DNA from: Methylobacterium oryzihabitans
GTDB lineage: Bacteria; Pseudomonadota; Alphaproteobacteria; Rhizobiales; Beijerinckiaceae
Direction: 5' to 3'
Length of the DNA: 64,000 bases
Assembly (NCBI RefSeq): GCF_004004555.2
Contig: NZ_SACP01000003.1
Coordinates: 124,001 to 188,000 of the forward strand
In this document: positions 8,736-20,659 of the stretch, piece by piece
How the letters are laid out: each line of letters starts with the position of its first letter
Numbering within the stretch: the first letter of the stretch is position 1
Translations under genes and position numbers: made by a program
The notes under the pieces: generated by a model
What the model was told of the DNA's origin: nothing
The model's input: only the letters and a program-made list of their open reading frames with translations
The model's database searches: none

Positions 8736-9068
8736 ATGCGGATCCTGCGGTGGATGACGCTCGTGCTGGCGCTGGCGGCCGGTACTCTGGGGATCTCGGC
8801 CGGCCGAAGTCAGGCGGCCGTCGTTCCGGGAGGCGCGACCGCGGTCGCCGGCGAGGCGCCGATCGTGTCGCAGGCGCGCTGGCACTACCGGCGCTCCTAC
8901 TACCGGCCGGTGCGCCGCTACTATCGGCCCTATCGCCGCTACCGGTACTATCGCCCGTATCGCCGCTACTACGTCCGGCCGTACCGCCGTTACGGCTACT
9001 ACCGCCCGTACCGGCCGTACTACCATCGCCGGTATTACGGCCGGCCGCGGGTCTATTTCGGCTTCTGA
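8736..9068 (+). CDS. Small exported Tyr/Arg/Pro-rich protein
   Basis: A 110-residue protein with an N-terminal signal peptide (MRILRWMTLVLALAAGTLG, cleavage likely near SQA at residue 27). From about residue 52 the mature part is almost only Tyr, Arg and Pro in irregular YRPYRRYY-type repeats, ending in RPRVYFGF. GGAGGGACAC lies just before the ATG at 8736; a longer frame from 8658 adds an N-terminus that would bury the signal peptide. Such basic aromatic proteins occur in the periplasm of Methylobacterium and Bradyrhizobium, with no known function. Its last 16 bases overlap the 3' end of the DUF779 gene on the other strand. Confidence 0.75.
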   Translation: MRILRWMTLVLALAAGTLGISAGRSQAAVVPGGATAVAGEAPIVSQARWHYRRSYYRPVRRYYRPYRRYRYYRPYRRYYVRPYRRYGYYRPYRPYYHRRYYGRPRVYFGF

Positions 9069-9457
9069 GGCGACACCGGGACCGCGGCGTCGAGCGCCGC
9101 GGTCTCGTCATCGGTGAACACCCGCGAGCGCAGCAGGAAGCGCACGCCGCGGCCGTTCTCCAGCGAGAACATGCCGCCGCGCCCCGGCACCACGTCGATG
9201 ATGAGCTGGGTGTGCCTCCAGACCGCGAATTGCGGCCGGCTGATGTAGAACTCGGCGCCGCCGATCGCCCCGAGATGCACGTCGGCGTCGCCGGTGAGGA
9301 AGTCGCCGACCGCGTAGGCCATCGGCGAGGATCCGTCGCAGCAGCCGCCGGATTGGTGGAACAGGATCGGCCCGTGCTCGGCCGTCAGTTCGGCGACGAG
9401 CGTGAGGGCGGCCGGCGTCGCGGTGACCCGGGCCGGGACCGTCTGGATCTGCGCCAT
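9053..9457 (-). CDS. DUF779 domain protein, aldehyde dehydrogenase partner
   Basis: A 134-residue protein of the DUF779 family, which is almost always encoded next to an AldB/ExaC-type aldehyde dehydrogenase. Family marks are LFHQSGGCCDGSSPM near residue 33, a paired-Cys motif that may bind metal or act in redox, then GGAEFYISRPQFAVWRHTQLIIDVVPGRGGMFSLE. It is the second gene of the ald operon, 48 bases after the dehydrogenase stop. The biochemical role is not established; the link to aldehyde oxidation rests on this conserved adjacency. Confidence 0.88.
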   Translation of the reverse strand: MAQIQTVPARVTATPAALTLVAELTAEHGPILFHQSGGCCDGSSPMAYAVGDFLTGDADVHLGAIGGAEFYISRPQFAVWRHTQLIIDVVPGRGGMFSLENGRGVRFLLRSRVFTDDETAALDAAVPVSPQKPK

Positions 9458-9505
9458 GAACGATGCTCCGCGGAAGGCCCCGCCGCACGGGCGGGGCCGT
9501 TGCCA

Positions 9506-11026
<1,521 letters not shown>

Positions 11027-11084
11027 GTCGTTCCTCCCATCGTCGATATCAGGCCCGGTGCAGCAAACCGGACCTCCGATCCAT

Positions 11085-11100
11085 GGCAGGCGCCGTGCCA
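11085..11100 (-). promoter_or_regulatory. Sigma54 (RpoN) -24/-12 promoter for ald-DUF779
   Basis: Read on the minus strand the site is TGGCACGGCGCCTGCC. GG and GC are separated by exactly ten bases, and TGGCAC is the consensus -24 element. The predicted start near 11074 would give a leader of about 48 bases before the ald ATG. Confidence 0.75.
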
Positions 11101-11243
11101 GCACTCACGCCGCCCGCCAAAGGTGCGATGTTGCGGTGCGGTAAGTCGCTGATCCACTGATCGTGGCGGGGCGCAGACTTGAGGTTTTCCAGATTGCCGG
11201 CGTCCGTCGCGACGATTTCGACCAAAGGTCTCTTGGCCGATCC

Positions 11244-11279
11244 TGCGACATCGGCGACACCTGTCGCAATCTGCGACAG
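11244..11279. promoter_or_regulatory. Candidate upstream activator sites for the AcoR-like regulator
   Basis: CTGTCGCAATCTGCGACAG (11261-11279) is a perfect 8-3-8 palindrome. Two further half-sites, TGCGACA at 11244 and GCGACA at 11254, sit about one helical turn apart. The cluster is about 160 bp upstream of the sigma54 promoter and just before the regulator's own start codon, so it may serve both activation of ald and autoregulation. Confidence 0.65.
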
Positions 11280-11291
11280 GGAGGAGCGCCG

Positions 11292-13166
11292 ATGCACAGC
11301 CTCGTGGCGACGCCCAGGACGCTCCTGGCCGCCCGGCAGCGCGCCTTCGGCCCGGCCGGGGCCGCCGTGCCGCCGGATCCGATCCTGCGCTCGTGGCAGC
11401 GTTGCGCCGATCTCGGTCTCGATTTCGGCACCCGCCCGCGGGTCGAGCCGCTCGACGCCCGGGCCCTGCGCGAGGCGTGCGACCGCAACGAGGCCCTGCG
11501 CCGGCGCTGCCGGCCGGAGATCGAGGCGCTGCACGCCGACGCCGAATCGAGCGACAGCCTCGTGATCCTTACCGATGCCGAGGGGCTGGTCCTCGACACC
11601 CTCGGCAGCCCGGCTTTCGCCGGCAAGGCGGCGCAGGTGTCGCTGCGCCCGGGCGTGCCGTGGAGCGAGGCGGTGACCGGCACCAACGCCATCGGCACCG
11701 CGCTGGTCGAGCGCCGCGCCGTCGAGGTGCGCGGGCCCGAGCATTACTTCGAGCCCCACCGCATCCTGTCCTGCGCCGCGGTGCCGATCCTCGATCCGTT
11801 CGGGGCGGTGGCCGGCGTGCTCGACCTGTCGGGGCCGGCGCTGGCGGGGTCGTCGCACGCGCTCGGCCTCGTGCGGCTCGCCGTCGACGCGATCGAGCAT
11901 CGCCAGTTCGAGGCCGGGTTCGCCGGCCGCGAGGTGTTGCGGCTGCACCACGACCCCGCCCTGCTCGGCACGCCCCGGGAGGGGATCCTGGTCTTCGAGG
12001 GCGACCGCCTCGTGGCGGCGAGCCGCATCGGGCTGGCGCTGCTCGGGCGCGACTGGTCGGCGCTCGGCCGCGACGGCTTCGAGGCGCTCTTCCCGCGCAT
12101 CGAGCGAGGCCGGGGCGGCGCCCTGGCGTTGCGCGACCCCGAGGGGCGGCCCCTGCACGGCCTGCGCCGCGAGGCCCCGGCCGGACGGGCCGCGAAGGCG
12201 CCGGCGCGGCCGGCCCTGCCGGAGGCCGCCGACGGGCCGGTGCTCGACGCGGCGACGGCCCGCCGCCTCGCCCAGGCGGTGCGCCTCGTCGATGCAGGCC
12301 TCGGCGTCGTGGTCGAGGGCGAGACCGGCACCGGCAAGGAGGTCTTCGCCCGCGCGGTCCACGCCGCCTGCGCCCGCGCCGGCGGTCCCTTCGTCGCCGT
12401 CAATTGCGCCGCCCTGCCCGAGAGCCTGATCGAGGCCGAACTGTTCGGTTACGAGCCCGGCGCCTTCACGGGGGCCGCCCGCCACGGCGCCCGCGGCCTG
12501 CTGCGGCAGGCCGATGGCGGCCTGCTGTTCCTCGACGAGATCGGCGACATGCCGCTCGCCCTCCAGACCCGGCTGCTGCGGGTGCTGCAGGAGCGCGAGG
12601 TGCTGCCGGTCGGCGGCCAGCGCCCGGTGCCTGTCGATTTCGCCCTGGTCTGCGCCACCCACCGCGACCTCGCCCGGCTGGTGGAGGAGGGGGGATTCCG
12701 CGCCGACCTGTTCTACCGCATCGCGCCCTACCGCCTCGCCCTGGCCCCCTTGCGCGAGCGCGACGACCTGGCGGGGCTGGTCGCGACCCTGTGGGATCGA
12801 CTCGGCGGGCGGGCGAGAAACGTGAGCCTGTCGCCGGAGTGCCGCGACGCCCTGGCGGCCCAGCCTTGGCCGGGCAATTTCCGCCAGCTCACCGGGACCC
12901 TGCGGGCGATGCTGGCCCTGGCCGAGCCCGGCGAGGTCGTCGGGATCGACGCGCTGCCGGGGGACGCGCCGCCCCGGCGCACGGAGCCGCGCCGCAAGCC
13001 CGCCGCGTCCGCATCGCCGGCGGCCGACACCCTCGACCGCCTGACCCGCGACGCGATGCGGGCGGCCCTGGCCGCCTGCGACGGCAACGTCAGCCGCGCC
13101 GCCCGCCGCCTCGGGATTAGCCGCAGCACGCTCTACCGCCGCTGCCTCGCGGCGGACCGGGCCTGA
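11292..13166 (+). CDS. Sigma54-dependent transcriptional activator, AcoR-like
   Basis: A 624-residue enhancer-binding protein. The N-terminal part (about residues 70-210) looks like a GAF sensor domain ([21 protein letters not shown], then [19 protein letters not shown]). The AAA+ domain follows, with Walker [10 protein letters not shown] near residue 343, the sigma54-contacting GAFTGA loop near 390 and Walker [13 protein letters not shown] near 412. The Fis-type helix-turn-helix ends the protein ([20 protein letters not shown]). The complete GAFTGA loop predicts real sigma54 activation. This architecture matches AcoR, whose relatives sense acetoin, alcohols or aldehydes. The divergent ald operon with its sigma54 promoter is the obvious target. 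The start at 11292 follows GGGAGGAG. Confidence 0.9.
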   Translation: MHSLVATPRTLLAARQRAFGPAGAAVPPDPILRSWQRCADLGLDFGTRPRVEPLDARALREACDRNEALRRRCRPEIEALHADAESSDSLVILTDAEGLVLDTLGSPAFAGKAAQVSLRPGVPWSEAVTGTNAIGTALVERRAVEVRGPEHYFEPHRILSCAAVPILDPFGAVAGVLDLSGPALAGSSHALGLVRLAVDAIEHRQFEAGFAGREVLRLHHDPALLGTPREGILVFEGDRLVAASRIGLALLGRDWSALGRDGFEALFPRIERGRGGALALRDPEGRPLHGLRREAPAGRAAKAPARPALPEAADGPVLDAATARRLAQAVRLVDAGLGVVVEGETGTGKEVFARAVHAACARAGGPFVAVNCAALPESLIEAELFGYEPGAFTGAARHGARGLLRQADGGLLFLDEIGDMPLALQTRLLRVLQEREVLPVGGQRPVPVDFALVCATHRDLARLVEEGGFRADLFYRIAPYRLALAPLRERDDLAGLVATLWDRLGGRARNVSLSPECRDALAAQPWPGNFRQLTGTLRAMLALAEPGEVVGIDALPGDAPPRRTEPRRKPAASASPAADTLDRLTRDAMRAALAACDGNVSRAARRLGISRSTLYRRCLAADRA

Positions 13167-13173
13167 CCGGACC

Positions 13174-13518
13174 CTATTCCGAAGCCGGGTTCGGCGGCAC
13201 CGGCGCGGCGGTCTGGCCCGGCTGCACGCCGTCGTAGCCCTCGATCACGATGAGGTCGATCTCGGCGCCGCCCTCCTGCTTGGCGCGGGCGTCCTGGTAT
13301 TCGGGCGAGTTCCAGCACGCGAGGGCGTCGGCGTAGCTCGGGAACTCGATCACCACGTTGCGCTCGCGGCTGGTGCCGAGCACCGACTCGAACCCGCCGC
13401 CGCGGACCAGGAACCGGCCGCCGAACTTGGCGAAGGCGGCGCCGTTCGCCGCGACGTAGTTCTTGTAGGATTCCGGCTTGGTCACGTCGACCCGGCCGAT
13501 CCAGTAGCCCCTCGCCAT
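13174..13518 (-). CDS. DUF1330 domain protein
   Basis: A 114-residue protein of the DUF1330 family, an alpha+beta barrel related to dimeric antibiotic-biosynthesis monooxygenase folds. The pattern is typical: ARGYWIGRVDVTKPESYKNYV at the start, GGRFLVRGG, RNVVIEFPSYADALACWNSPEYQ, then an acidic strand DLIVIEGYDG and a short Pro/Ala tail. No enzymatic role is established. The ATG at 13518 starts the conserved fold and follows GGGAGGAAGCGCG. It is convergent with the sigma54 activator gene; the region upstream holds a long inverted repeat. Confidence 0.87.
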   Translation of the reverse strand: MARGYWIGRVDVTKPESYKNYVAANGAAFAKFGGRFLVRGGGFESVLGTSRERNVVIEFPSYADALACWNSPEYQDARAKQEGGAEIDLIVIEGYDGVQPGQTAAPVPPNPASE

Positions 13519-13597
13519 CGCGCTTCCTCCCGACTTCGTTGCGGCCTTGAACCCGCCAATCCGAATGGTAGCAGTGCCGGTCATGAAATCCACCCCC

Positions 13598-13763
13598 TTT
13601 CCCGGACGACTGAAGCGTCAGCGGAAGGAGATCCGGGATCCAGCACAAGAATTTGCGAAGCATCCATGCGCAGCGACAGTGCCGACACTCTGAGCCGCTT
13701 CGCGGCCCATCTTACGTCTGGATCCCGAATCTCCTTCCACTACGTTCCAGTCGTCCGGGAAAA
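13598..13763. repeat. Long imperfect inverted repeat (about 46-bp arms, 74-base centre)
   Basis: The left arm (13598-13643) and the complement of the right arm (13718-13763) share TTTCCCGGACGACTG, GGAAGGAGAT and CGGGATCCAG, with a few mismatches and one-base gaps between them. No reading frame is evident in the centre. It fills most of the gap between pyrF and the DUF1330 gene and looks like a dispersed palindromic element or a small non-autonomous mobile element. Confidence 0.65.
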
Positions 13764-13797
13764 GGCCGGTGATCCATCTTTCACTTCGGGCCGACCG

Positions 13798-14511
13798 TCA
13801 CAGCGCCTGTTCGATCTCCGCGACGATGCGCCGGGCCACGTCGCGCGGGTCGGAGGCTGCGGTGATCGGGCGGCCGACCACGAGGTGATCGACGCCCGAG
13901 CGGATCGCCGCGCCCGGGGTGACGATGCGCTTCTGGTCGCCGGCCTCGGCGCCGGCCGGGCGGATGCCCGGGGTGACGATCAGCCGGTCGGGGCCGACGC
14001 GGTCGCGCACCGTCGCCGCCTCGGTCGCCGCGCAGACGATGCCGTCGATGCCGATCTCCCGCGCCGCCGCGGCGCGCACCGCGACGAGGTCGGCGACGCC
14101 CAGCGCATAGCCGGCCTCGCGGGCGTCGTCGTCGTCGTAGGAGGTCAGTACCGTGACGGCGAGGATCCTCAGGCCCGAGCCCGGCACCGCGTCGCGTCCT
14201 CGCACCGCCGCCCGCATCGTCTGCGGGTAGGCGTGGACGGTGAGGAACGTCGCGCCGAGCCCGGCCACCGACCGCACGCCCTCCTCGACGGTGTTGCCGA
14301 TGTCGTGCAGCTTCAGGTCGAGGAACACCTTGTGGCCGGCCCGGACTAGCCGCTCGGCGAGGCCGAGCCCGCCGGCATAGCCGAGCCGGTAGCCGATCTT
14401 GTAGAACCGCGCCGCGTCGCCGATGCGCGCGATCAGGCGCTCGGCCTCGTCCGTGCTCGCCATGTCGAGGGCGACGATGAGGCGGTCGAGGGGGCTGATG
14501 GGCTCGGGCAT
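13798..14511 (-). CDS. pyrF: Orotidine 5'-phosphate decarboxylase
   Basis: Final step of UMP synthesis: decarboxylates OMP in the cytoplasm. The 237-residue TIM-barrel protein has the catalytic [12 protein letters not shown] motif (Lys flanked by two Asp), an early LIVALD strand for ribose binding, and the C-terminal phosphate-binding segment TPGIRP...HLVVGRPIT. Length is normal for the bacterial group I enzyme. The ATG at 14511 places LIVALD about 12 residues in, as in homologues. It stands alone and is divergent from the prlF-yhaV pair. Confidence 0.96.
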   Translation of the reverse strand: MPEPISPLDRLIVALDMASTDEAERLIARIGDAARFYKIGYRLGYAGGLGLAERLVRAGHKVFLDLKLHDIGNTVEEGVRSVAGLGATFLTVHAYPQTMRAAVRGRDAVPGSGLRILAVTVLTSYDDDDAREAGYALGVADLVAVRAAAAREIGIDGIVCAATEAATVRDRVGPDRLIVTPGIRPAGAEAGDQKRIVTPGAAIRSGVDHLVVGRPITAASDPRDVARRIVAEIEQAL

Positions 14512-14675
14512 GGTCTCTCGCGGTCGCTCGTGCGCACGGACCACATCCGGGACCCGGAAATCAAGCGGATGGCGGGCGTTTCCCGTGCGGTCCGAGGGCG
14601 CCGCGACGCTCGCGCCGTTGCCGACCCTTCCGCGATAAAGGAAGAATTGTTCCTTGCTATCCGGCGGAAAACGAC

Positions 14676-15002
14676 ATGGCGATTCTCGTTCGCGAGCGCA
14701 GCAGGATCACCGCGAAGGGACAGACGACGGTGCCCAAGGCCGTGCGGCAGGCGCTCGGCGTGGGCTACGGCGGCGAGATCGACTACGTCGTCGATGAGAC
14801 CGGCCGGGTGAGTCTGGTCAGGGCGGAGGAGGAAACCGATCCCGTCATCGACGGTTTCCTGACCTTCCTGGCGCAGGATATGACCCGCAATCCCTCGCAC
14901 ATCGCCGCCTTCCCGACCGAACTCGCGGAGCGGATGGCCGCGCTCATGGCCGGCATGACCGTCGATCTCGACGAGGAGATCGACGGACCCGTGACGCTCT
15001 GA
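14676..15002 (+). CDS. prlF: PrlF-family antitoxin of a PrlF-YhaV toxin-antitoxin module
   Basis: A 108-residue AbrB-like antitoxin. Residues 8-50 form the swapped-hairpin DNA-binding fold ([21 protein letters not shown], then a Gly-rich turn and a Val-rich strand). The acidic C-terminal half is expected to wrap and neutralise the toxin. It should bind YhaV and repress its own operon as the TA complex. It ends three bases before the GTG start of yhaV, so the two are co-translated. Length matches E. coli PrlF (111 aa). Confidence 0.93.
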   Translation: MAILVRERSRITAKGQTTVPKAVRQALGVGYGGEIDYVVDETGRVSLVRAEEETDPVIDGFLTFLAQDMTRNPSHIAAFPTELAERMAALMAGMTVDLDEEIDGPVTL

Positions 15003-15005
15003 GCC

Positions 15006-15488
15006 GTGGTCATCAACGGCTGGACGGTCTTCGCCCATCCGCTCGTGCTCGATCAGTTCGAGAGGGCGACGGTCGCCGTCGACAAGGCCCGGGCGGTCGA
15101 TCCGGAAGGCTACCAGGGGACGGCGCAGGCGAAGCTGCTGGCCATGCTCGCCAAGCTGGTCTTCGACACGATTCCGGCGGATCCGACCCGGCCGGATTAT
15201 CGCCAGGGCAGCACGCTCGGGGATGCCCGCAAGCACTGGTTCCGGGCCAAGTTCGGCAACGGCCGGTTCCGGCCGTTCTTCCGCTTCGACAGCCGGACGA
15301 AGGTGGTCATCTTCGCCTGGGTGAACGACCAGACCTCGCTCCGGACCTACGGCGCGAAGACTGACGCCTACCATGTCTTCCGGGGGATGCTCGAACGGGG
15401 CAATCCGCCCGACGACTGGCAGGCCCTGCTGGCGGCGGCCTCGGAGGAAGCCGCCGTCGCACGCCTGAAGACGATCAGGCCGAGGTAG
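15006..15488 (+). CDS. yhaV: YhaV ribonuclease toxin
   Basis: RelE-superfamily mRNA ribonuclease, the toxin partner of PrlF, which stops growth when free. The 160-residue product follows E. coli YhaV (154 aa) almost motif by motif: VINGWTVFAHP at the start, AKLLAMLAKLVFDTI, the basic HWFRAKFGNGRFRPFFRFD core that supplies catalytic Arg residues, VVIFAWVNDQTSLRTYG and the end AYHVFRGMLERGNPPDDW. All of these are intact, so the module should be active. Start is GTG at 15006. Its last 14 bases overlap the 3' end of the glycosylase gene on the other strand. Confidence 0.93.
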   Translation: MVINGWTVFAHPLVLDQFERATVAVDKARAVDPEGYQGTAQAKLLAMLAKLVFDTIPADPTRPDYRQGSTLGDARKHWFRAKFGNGRFRPFFRFDSRTKVVIFAWVNDQTSLRTYGAKTDAYHVFRGMLERGNPPDDWQALLAAASEEAAVARLKTIRPR

Positions 15489-16182
15489 GACCCGCCCCCG
15501 TCACCCGCGCCACCTCCGCCCGCAGCACCGGCAGCAGCTCGGCCTCGAACCACGGGTGCTTCTTCAGCCACGCGGAATTGCGCCAGGACGGGTGCGGCAG
15601 CGGCAGCACCCGGGGCCGGCGCGGCTCGGCCAGGATCTCGCGCCAGCGCGCCACCGTCGCGGTGAGGCCTTCCTTCGCCGTGCCGAGGTGCCAGCCCTGC
15701 GCGTACTGGCCGATCACCAGGATCAGTTCCAGCTCCGGCAGGCCGGCAAGCAGCGACCGGCGCCACGTCGCGGCGCATTCGCGCCGCGGCGGCAGGTCGC
15801 CGCCCTTGGCGTCGTGGCCGGGAAAGCAGGCACCCATCGGCACGATCGCGACCCGGCCGGCATCGTAGAAATCCGGCTCGGCGAGGCCGAGCCACGCGCG
15901 CAGGCGGGTGCCGGACGGGTCCTGGAACGGGATGCCGCTCCGGAACGCGCGGTGGCCCGGCGCCTGGCTGGCGATGCACAGCCGCGCCGTGGCGCGGCCC
16001 TGGACGATCGGGCGCGGCTCGACCGGCAGGGGAGGGCCGTCGGTCGGCGCGTCCCGGCACAGGCGGCAGGCGCGCAGCGCTGCCGCGACCTCCTCGAACG
16101 GCGCCGGGGCCTCGGCGGAAACAAGACGGGCGCGGCTTGCACCGCGCCCGGGAGGGGATCGAAACGTCTGGGGTGCCATCAC
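15475..16182 (-). CDS. Uracil-DNA glycosylase family protein
   Basis: A 235-residue protein of the UDG superfamily in the COG1573-like group, predicted to remove or bind damaged bases in DNA. Visible are a CRLC pair near residues 39-42, the substrate-pocket loop [22 protein letters not shown] and the C-terminal [16 protein letters not shown] motif, whose HPS(x)R segment forms the DNA-intercalating loop in UDGs. It lacks the four spaced cysteines of the iron-sulfur families 4 and 5, so activity on uracil is uncertain. Its 3' end overlaps yhaV by 14 bases. Start could also be the next Met at 16179. Confidence 0.82.
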   Translation of the reverse strand: MMAPQTFRSPPGRGASRARLVSAEAPAPFEEVAAALRACRLCRDAPTDGPPLPVEPRPIVQGRATARLCIASQAPGHRAFRSGIPFQDPSGTRLRAWLGLAEPDFYDAGRVAIVPMGACFPGHDAKGGDLPPRRECAATWRRSLLAGLPELELILVIGQYAQGWHLGTAKEGLTATVARWREILAEPRRPRVLPLPHPSWRNSAWLKKHPWFEAELLPVLRAEVARVTGAGPTSA

Positions 16183-16218
16183 CCTAAGATGGGGCGGCGG
16201 CGCCGGATGTGCGCTGCG

Positions 16219-18402
16219 TCACACGCCGCGCAGGGCGGCGAGATCGAGGGGCAGCGAGCGCAGGCGCTGCCCGGTGGCGGCGAAGATCGCGTTGGAGATC
16301 GCCGGCGCCAGCACCGGCACGCCGGGCTCGCCGATGCCGGTCGGCGCGGCGTTCGAGGGCACGATGTGGACCTCGACCACCGGCATCTCGCTCATCCGGG
16401 TCGGCTCGTAGGCATCGAAGTTCTTCTCCTGCACCTCGCCGTCCTTGAAGGTGATGCGGTTGCGCAGCACCGAGGACAGCGCGAAGCCGACCGCGCCCTC
16501 GACCTGGGCCCGGATCACGTCGGGGTTGACCGCGACGCCGACATCGACCGCCGCGACGATGCGGTTGACCTTCACCTTGCCGGAATCGGCGGTGACGTCG
16601 GCGACCATCGCGACGTAGGAGCCGAAGGACTGGTGCGCCGCGACGCCGAAGCCGCGGCCGGGCTTGGTCTCGCGCCCGGCCCAGTTCGCCTTCTCGGCCG
16701 CGAGCCGCAGGGCCGCCGACAGGCGCGGCGCCCCCTGGAGCAGGCCGAGGCGGTAGGCGACCGGGTCCTGGCCGGCGGCGTGGGCGAGCTCGTCGACGAA
16801 CGCCTCCATCGCCTGCCCCGTATGCGAGTGCCCGACCGAGCGCCACCACAGCACCGGCACGCCCTCGCGGGCGTTGTGGACCTCGAACCGGTAGGCCGGC
16901 AGGGCGTAGGGCGTGTCCGAGGCGCCCTCGACCGTGGTCGCGTCGATGCCGTCCTTGACCATCGCGGTCTCGAGCGGCGTGCCGATGAGGATCGACTTGC
17001 CGACCATCGTGTGCTGCCAGCCGACGATCGCGCCCTTGGCGTCGAGGCCGGCGCGGATTCGGTGGTAGGCCGCCGGCCGGTAATAGCCGCCGGTGATGTC
17101 GTCCTCGCGGGTCCAGACGAGGTGGATCGGCTTCGATTCGCCGGTCGCCTTCAGGATGTGGGCGGCCTCGGCGAAGTAATCGGCGTTGCCGGTCGCCCGG
17201 CGGCCGAACGAGCCGCCGGCCCACAGGGTGTTGATCCGGACCTTGTCGGTCGTGGTGCCGAGGATCTTGGCGACGACGACCTGCTCGATGGTCTGGAACT
17301 GCGACCCGGCATGGATGTCGTAGCCGCCATCCGCCGCCTTCTCGATGGTGGCGTTGAGCGGCTCCATCGGCGCGTGGGCGAGGTAGGGGAAGCTGAACTC
17401 CGCCTCGACCACCTTGGCCGCGCCCTTGATCGCCGCGGCGGCGTCGCCGCGCTGCGAGGCGACGAGGCCGGGCTTGTCGGCGAGCGCCTTGTACGCCGCG
17501 AGCTGCGAGTCCGACGATTGCCGCTCGGCGCCGGCCTCGTCCCAGGCCAGGACCAGGGCCTCGCGGCCCTTCATCGCCGACCAGGTGTCACGGGCGACGA
17601 CGGCGACGCCGCTCGGGATCCGCACCACCTCGACCACGCCCGCGACCTGACGGGCGGCCTTGTCGTCGACGCTCTTCAGCGTCGCGCCGAATTTCGGCGC
17701 CCGCGCCACGACGGCGGTGAGCTGGCCGGGACGGCGGACGTCGAGGGAGTAGACCGCGCTGCCGTTGGTCTTCGGCACCGAATCGAGCCGCGCCAGCTTC
17801 GTGCCGATCAGGCGCCACTCGCCCGGCTCCTTCAGGCGCGGATTCTCCGGCACCGGCAGGGCGGCGGCCTTGCCCGCGAGCGCGCCGAAGCGGGCCTCCT
17901 TGCCGGAGGCGTGGCGCAGCACGCCCTTCTCGACCGTGATCTCGCCGGCCGGGACCTTCCACTCGGCGGCGGCGGCCGCGACCAGCATGGCGCGGGCGGC
18001 GGCGCCGGCCTTGCGCAACTGCATCCAGGAATTGGCGACCGCGGTCGAGCCGCCGGTGCCCTGGATCGGCCCGAAGGCGAGGTTGGCGTAGAGCGTCGCG
18101 TCGGCGGGCGCGAAGGCGGTGCGGATCGTCGCCCAGTCGGCGTCGAGTTCCTCGGCCACGATCGTGGCGAGGCCGGTGGTGTTGCCCTGGCCCATGTCGA
18201 GGTGCTTGATCACCACCGTCACGGTGTCGTCGGCGCCGATGCGCACGAAGGCGTTGGGCTGCGGCTTGCCGGCCGAGAGGTCGGGCGCGCCGGCGGCGAG
18301 CGCCTTCATGCCGGCGAGGTCGAGGCGGAAGCCGACCACGAGGGCGCCGGCGACGGCGCCGGCCAGGAAGGTGCGGCGGGAGGGGGTGGGGGCGTCGAAC
18401 AT
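16219..18402 (-). CDS. iorB: Molybdopterin-binding subunit of an isoquinoline 1-oxidoreductase-like hydroxylase
   Basis: A 727-residue large subunit of the xanthine oxidase superfamily in the IorB/AorB-like group, which hydroxylates N-heterocycles or oxidises aldehydes in the periplasm. A Tat signal is visible at the start ([18 protein letters not shown]), which fits export of the folded Mo enzyme. Other marks are [29 protein letters not shown], the cofactor-contacting GGSFGRRAT and [19 protein letters not shown], and the closing [18 protein letters not shown] with the catalytic-Glu region GEPGVP. It follows iorA by 17 bases. Substrate cannot be read from the sequence. Confidence 0.88.
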   Translation of the reverse strand: MFDAPTPSRRTFLAGAVAGALVVGFRLDLAGMKALAAGAPDLSAGKPQPNAFVRIGADDTVTVVIKHLDMGQGNTTGLATIVAEELDADWATIRTAFAPADATLYANLAFGPIQGTGGSTAVANSWMQLRKAGAAARAMLVAAAAAEWKVPAGEITVEKGVLRHASGKEARFGALAGKAAALPVPENPRLKEPGEWRLIGTKLARLDSVPKTNGSAVYSLDVRRPGQLTAVVARAPKFGATLKSVDDKAARQVAGVVEVVRIPSGVAVVARDTWSAMKGREALVLAWDEAGAERQSSDSQLAAYKALADKPGLVASQRGDAAAAIKGAAKVVEAEFSFPYLAHAPMEPLNATIEKAADGGYDIHAGSQFQTIEQVVVAKILGTTTDKVRINTLWAGGSFGRRATGNADYFAEAAHILKATGESKPIHLVWTREDDITGGYYRPAAYHRIRAGLDAKGAIVGWQHTMVGKSILIGTPLETAMVKDGIDATTVEGASDTPYALPAYRFEVHNAREGVPVLWWRSVGHSHTGQAMEAFVDELAHAAGQDPVAYRLGLLQGAPRLSAALRLAAEKANWAGRETKPGRGFGVAAHQSFGSYVAMVADVTADSGKVKVNRIVAAVDVGVAVNPDVIRAQVEGAVGFALSSVLRNRITFKDGEVQEKNFDAYEPTRMSEMPVVEVHIVPSNAAPTGIGEPGVPVLAPAISNAIFAATGQRLRSLPLDLAALRGV

Positions 18403-18419
18403 CGCGAGGAAACTCCCGG

Positions 18420-18875
18420 TCAGGCGAGGGAGCGGGCGGCGTCGTGGATCGCCGCGCGGATGCGCTGGTAGGTGCCGCAGCGGCAGACGTTGCCGTCCAT
18501 CGCGCCGTCGATGTCGGCGTCGCTCGGGGCCTTGTTCTCCGTCAGCAGGCCGATCGCCGAGACGATCTGGCCCGACTGGCAGTAGCCACACTGGACCACG
18601 TCGAGCTTGCGCCACGCGGCCTGCACCGCCTCGGCGACGCGGCCCGACACGCCCTCGATCGTCGTGATCCTGGCCTCGGCGACGTCGCCGATCCGGGTCT
18701 GGCAGGACCGCACCGGCTGGCCGTCGAGCAGCACCGTGCAGGCGCCGCACTGGGCGATGCCGCAGCCGTACTTGGTGCCGGTGAGGTTCAGGTGGTCGCG
18801 GATCGCCCAGAGGAGCGGCATCTCGGGGTCGGCGTCGACCTCACGGGTCACGCCGTTGACGGTCAGCTTCGGCAT
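18420..18875 (-). CDS. iorA: 2Fe-2S subunit of the isoquinoline 1-oxidoreductase-like hydroxylase
   Basis: A 151-residue electron-transfer subunit with two [2Fe-2S] clusters. The plant-ferredoxin type cluster is bound by [16 protein letters not shown] plus the Cys in RSCQTRIGD. The second, typical of molybdenum hydroxylases, is bound by [10 protein letters not shown] and [11 protein letters not shown]. It passes electrons from the Mo subunit encoded next (iorB) to an outside acceptor, since there is no FAD subunit here. The promoter region just upstream carries a perfect 21-bp palindrome, suggesting repressor control. Confidence 0.92.
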   Translation of the reverse strand: MPKLTVNGVTREVDADPEMPLLWAIRDHLNLTGTKYGCGIAQCGACTVLLDGQPVRSCQTRIGDVAEARITTIEGVSGRVAEAVQAAWRKLDVVQCGYCQSGQIVSAIGLLTENKAPSDADIDGAMDGNVCRCGTYQRIRAAIHDAARSLA

Positions 18876-18891
18876 CGCGAGCTCCGACGTT

Positions 18892-18912
18892 CGGTTGGAA
18901 CCGTTCCAACCG
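18892..18912. promoter_or_regulatory. 21-bp perfect palindrome upstream of iorAB
   Basis: Arms CGGTTGGAA and TTCCAACCG are separated by CCG. The site ends 17 bases before the iorA start codon, in the promoter or leader region. Its form suits a dimeric TetR-like or similar repressor, but no such regulator gene is adjacent. Confidence 0.6.
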
Positions 18913-19111
18913 CACTGGTTGACCCCGGCTGTGCCGCAGGCGCAAGCGCGGCCGATGTGCGCCAGCGCACAATCGGATCTTGCCCGAAGGTGAGGCGGCC
19001 GACCGGATTACCCCGCAATCGCCGGATCGCGGCAGGGGGACCTTAATCTCTTTCGCTGACGATCCCGGCCTCGGGGAGCCATCATCGGCGGGAGCGGCGC
19101 AGCCAGGGATC

Positions 19112-20656
<1,545 letters not shown>

Positions 20657-20659
20657 ACC

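Noticed and set aside
11049-12662. Long open frame on the minus strand opposite the sigma54 activator
   Set aside because: It is a high-GC shadow of the activator gene, with no recognisable domain and a composition of Arg/Ala/Gly/Pro; the plus-strand protein has full family motifs.
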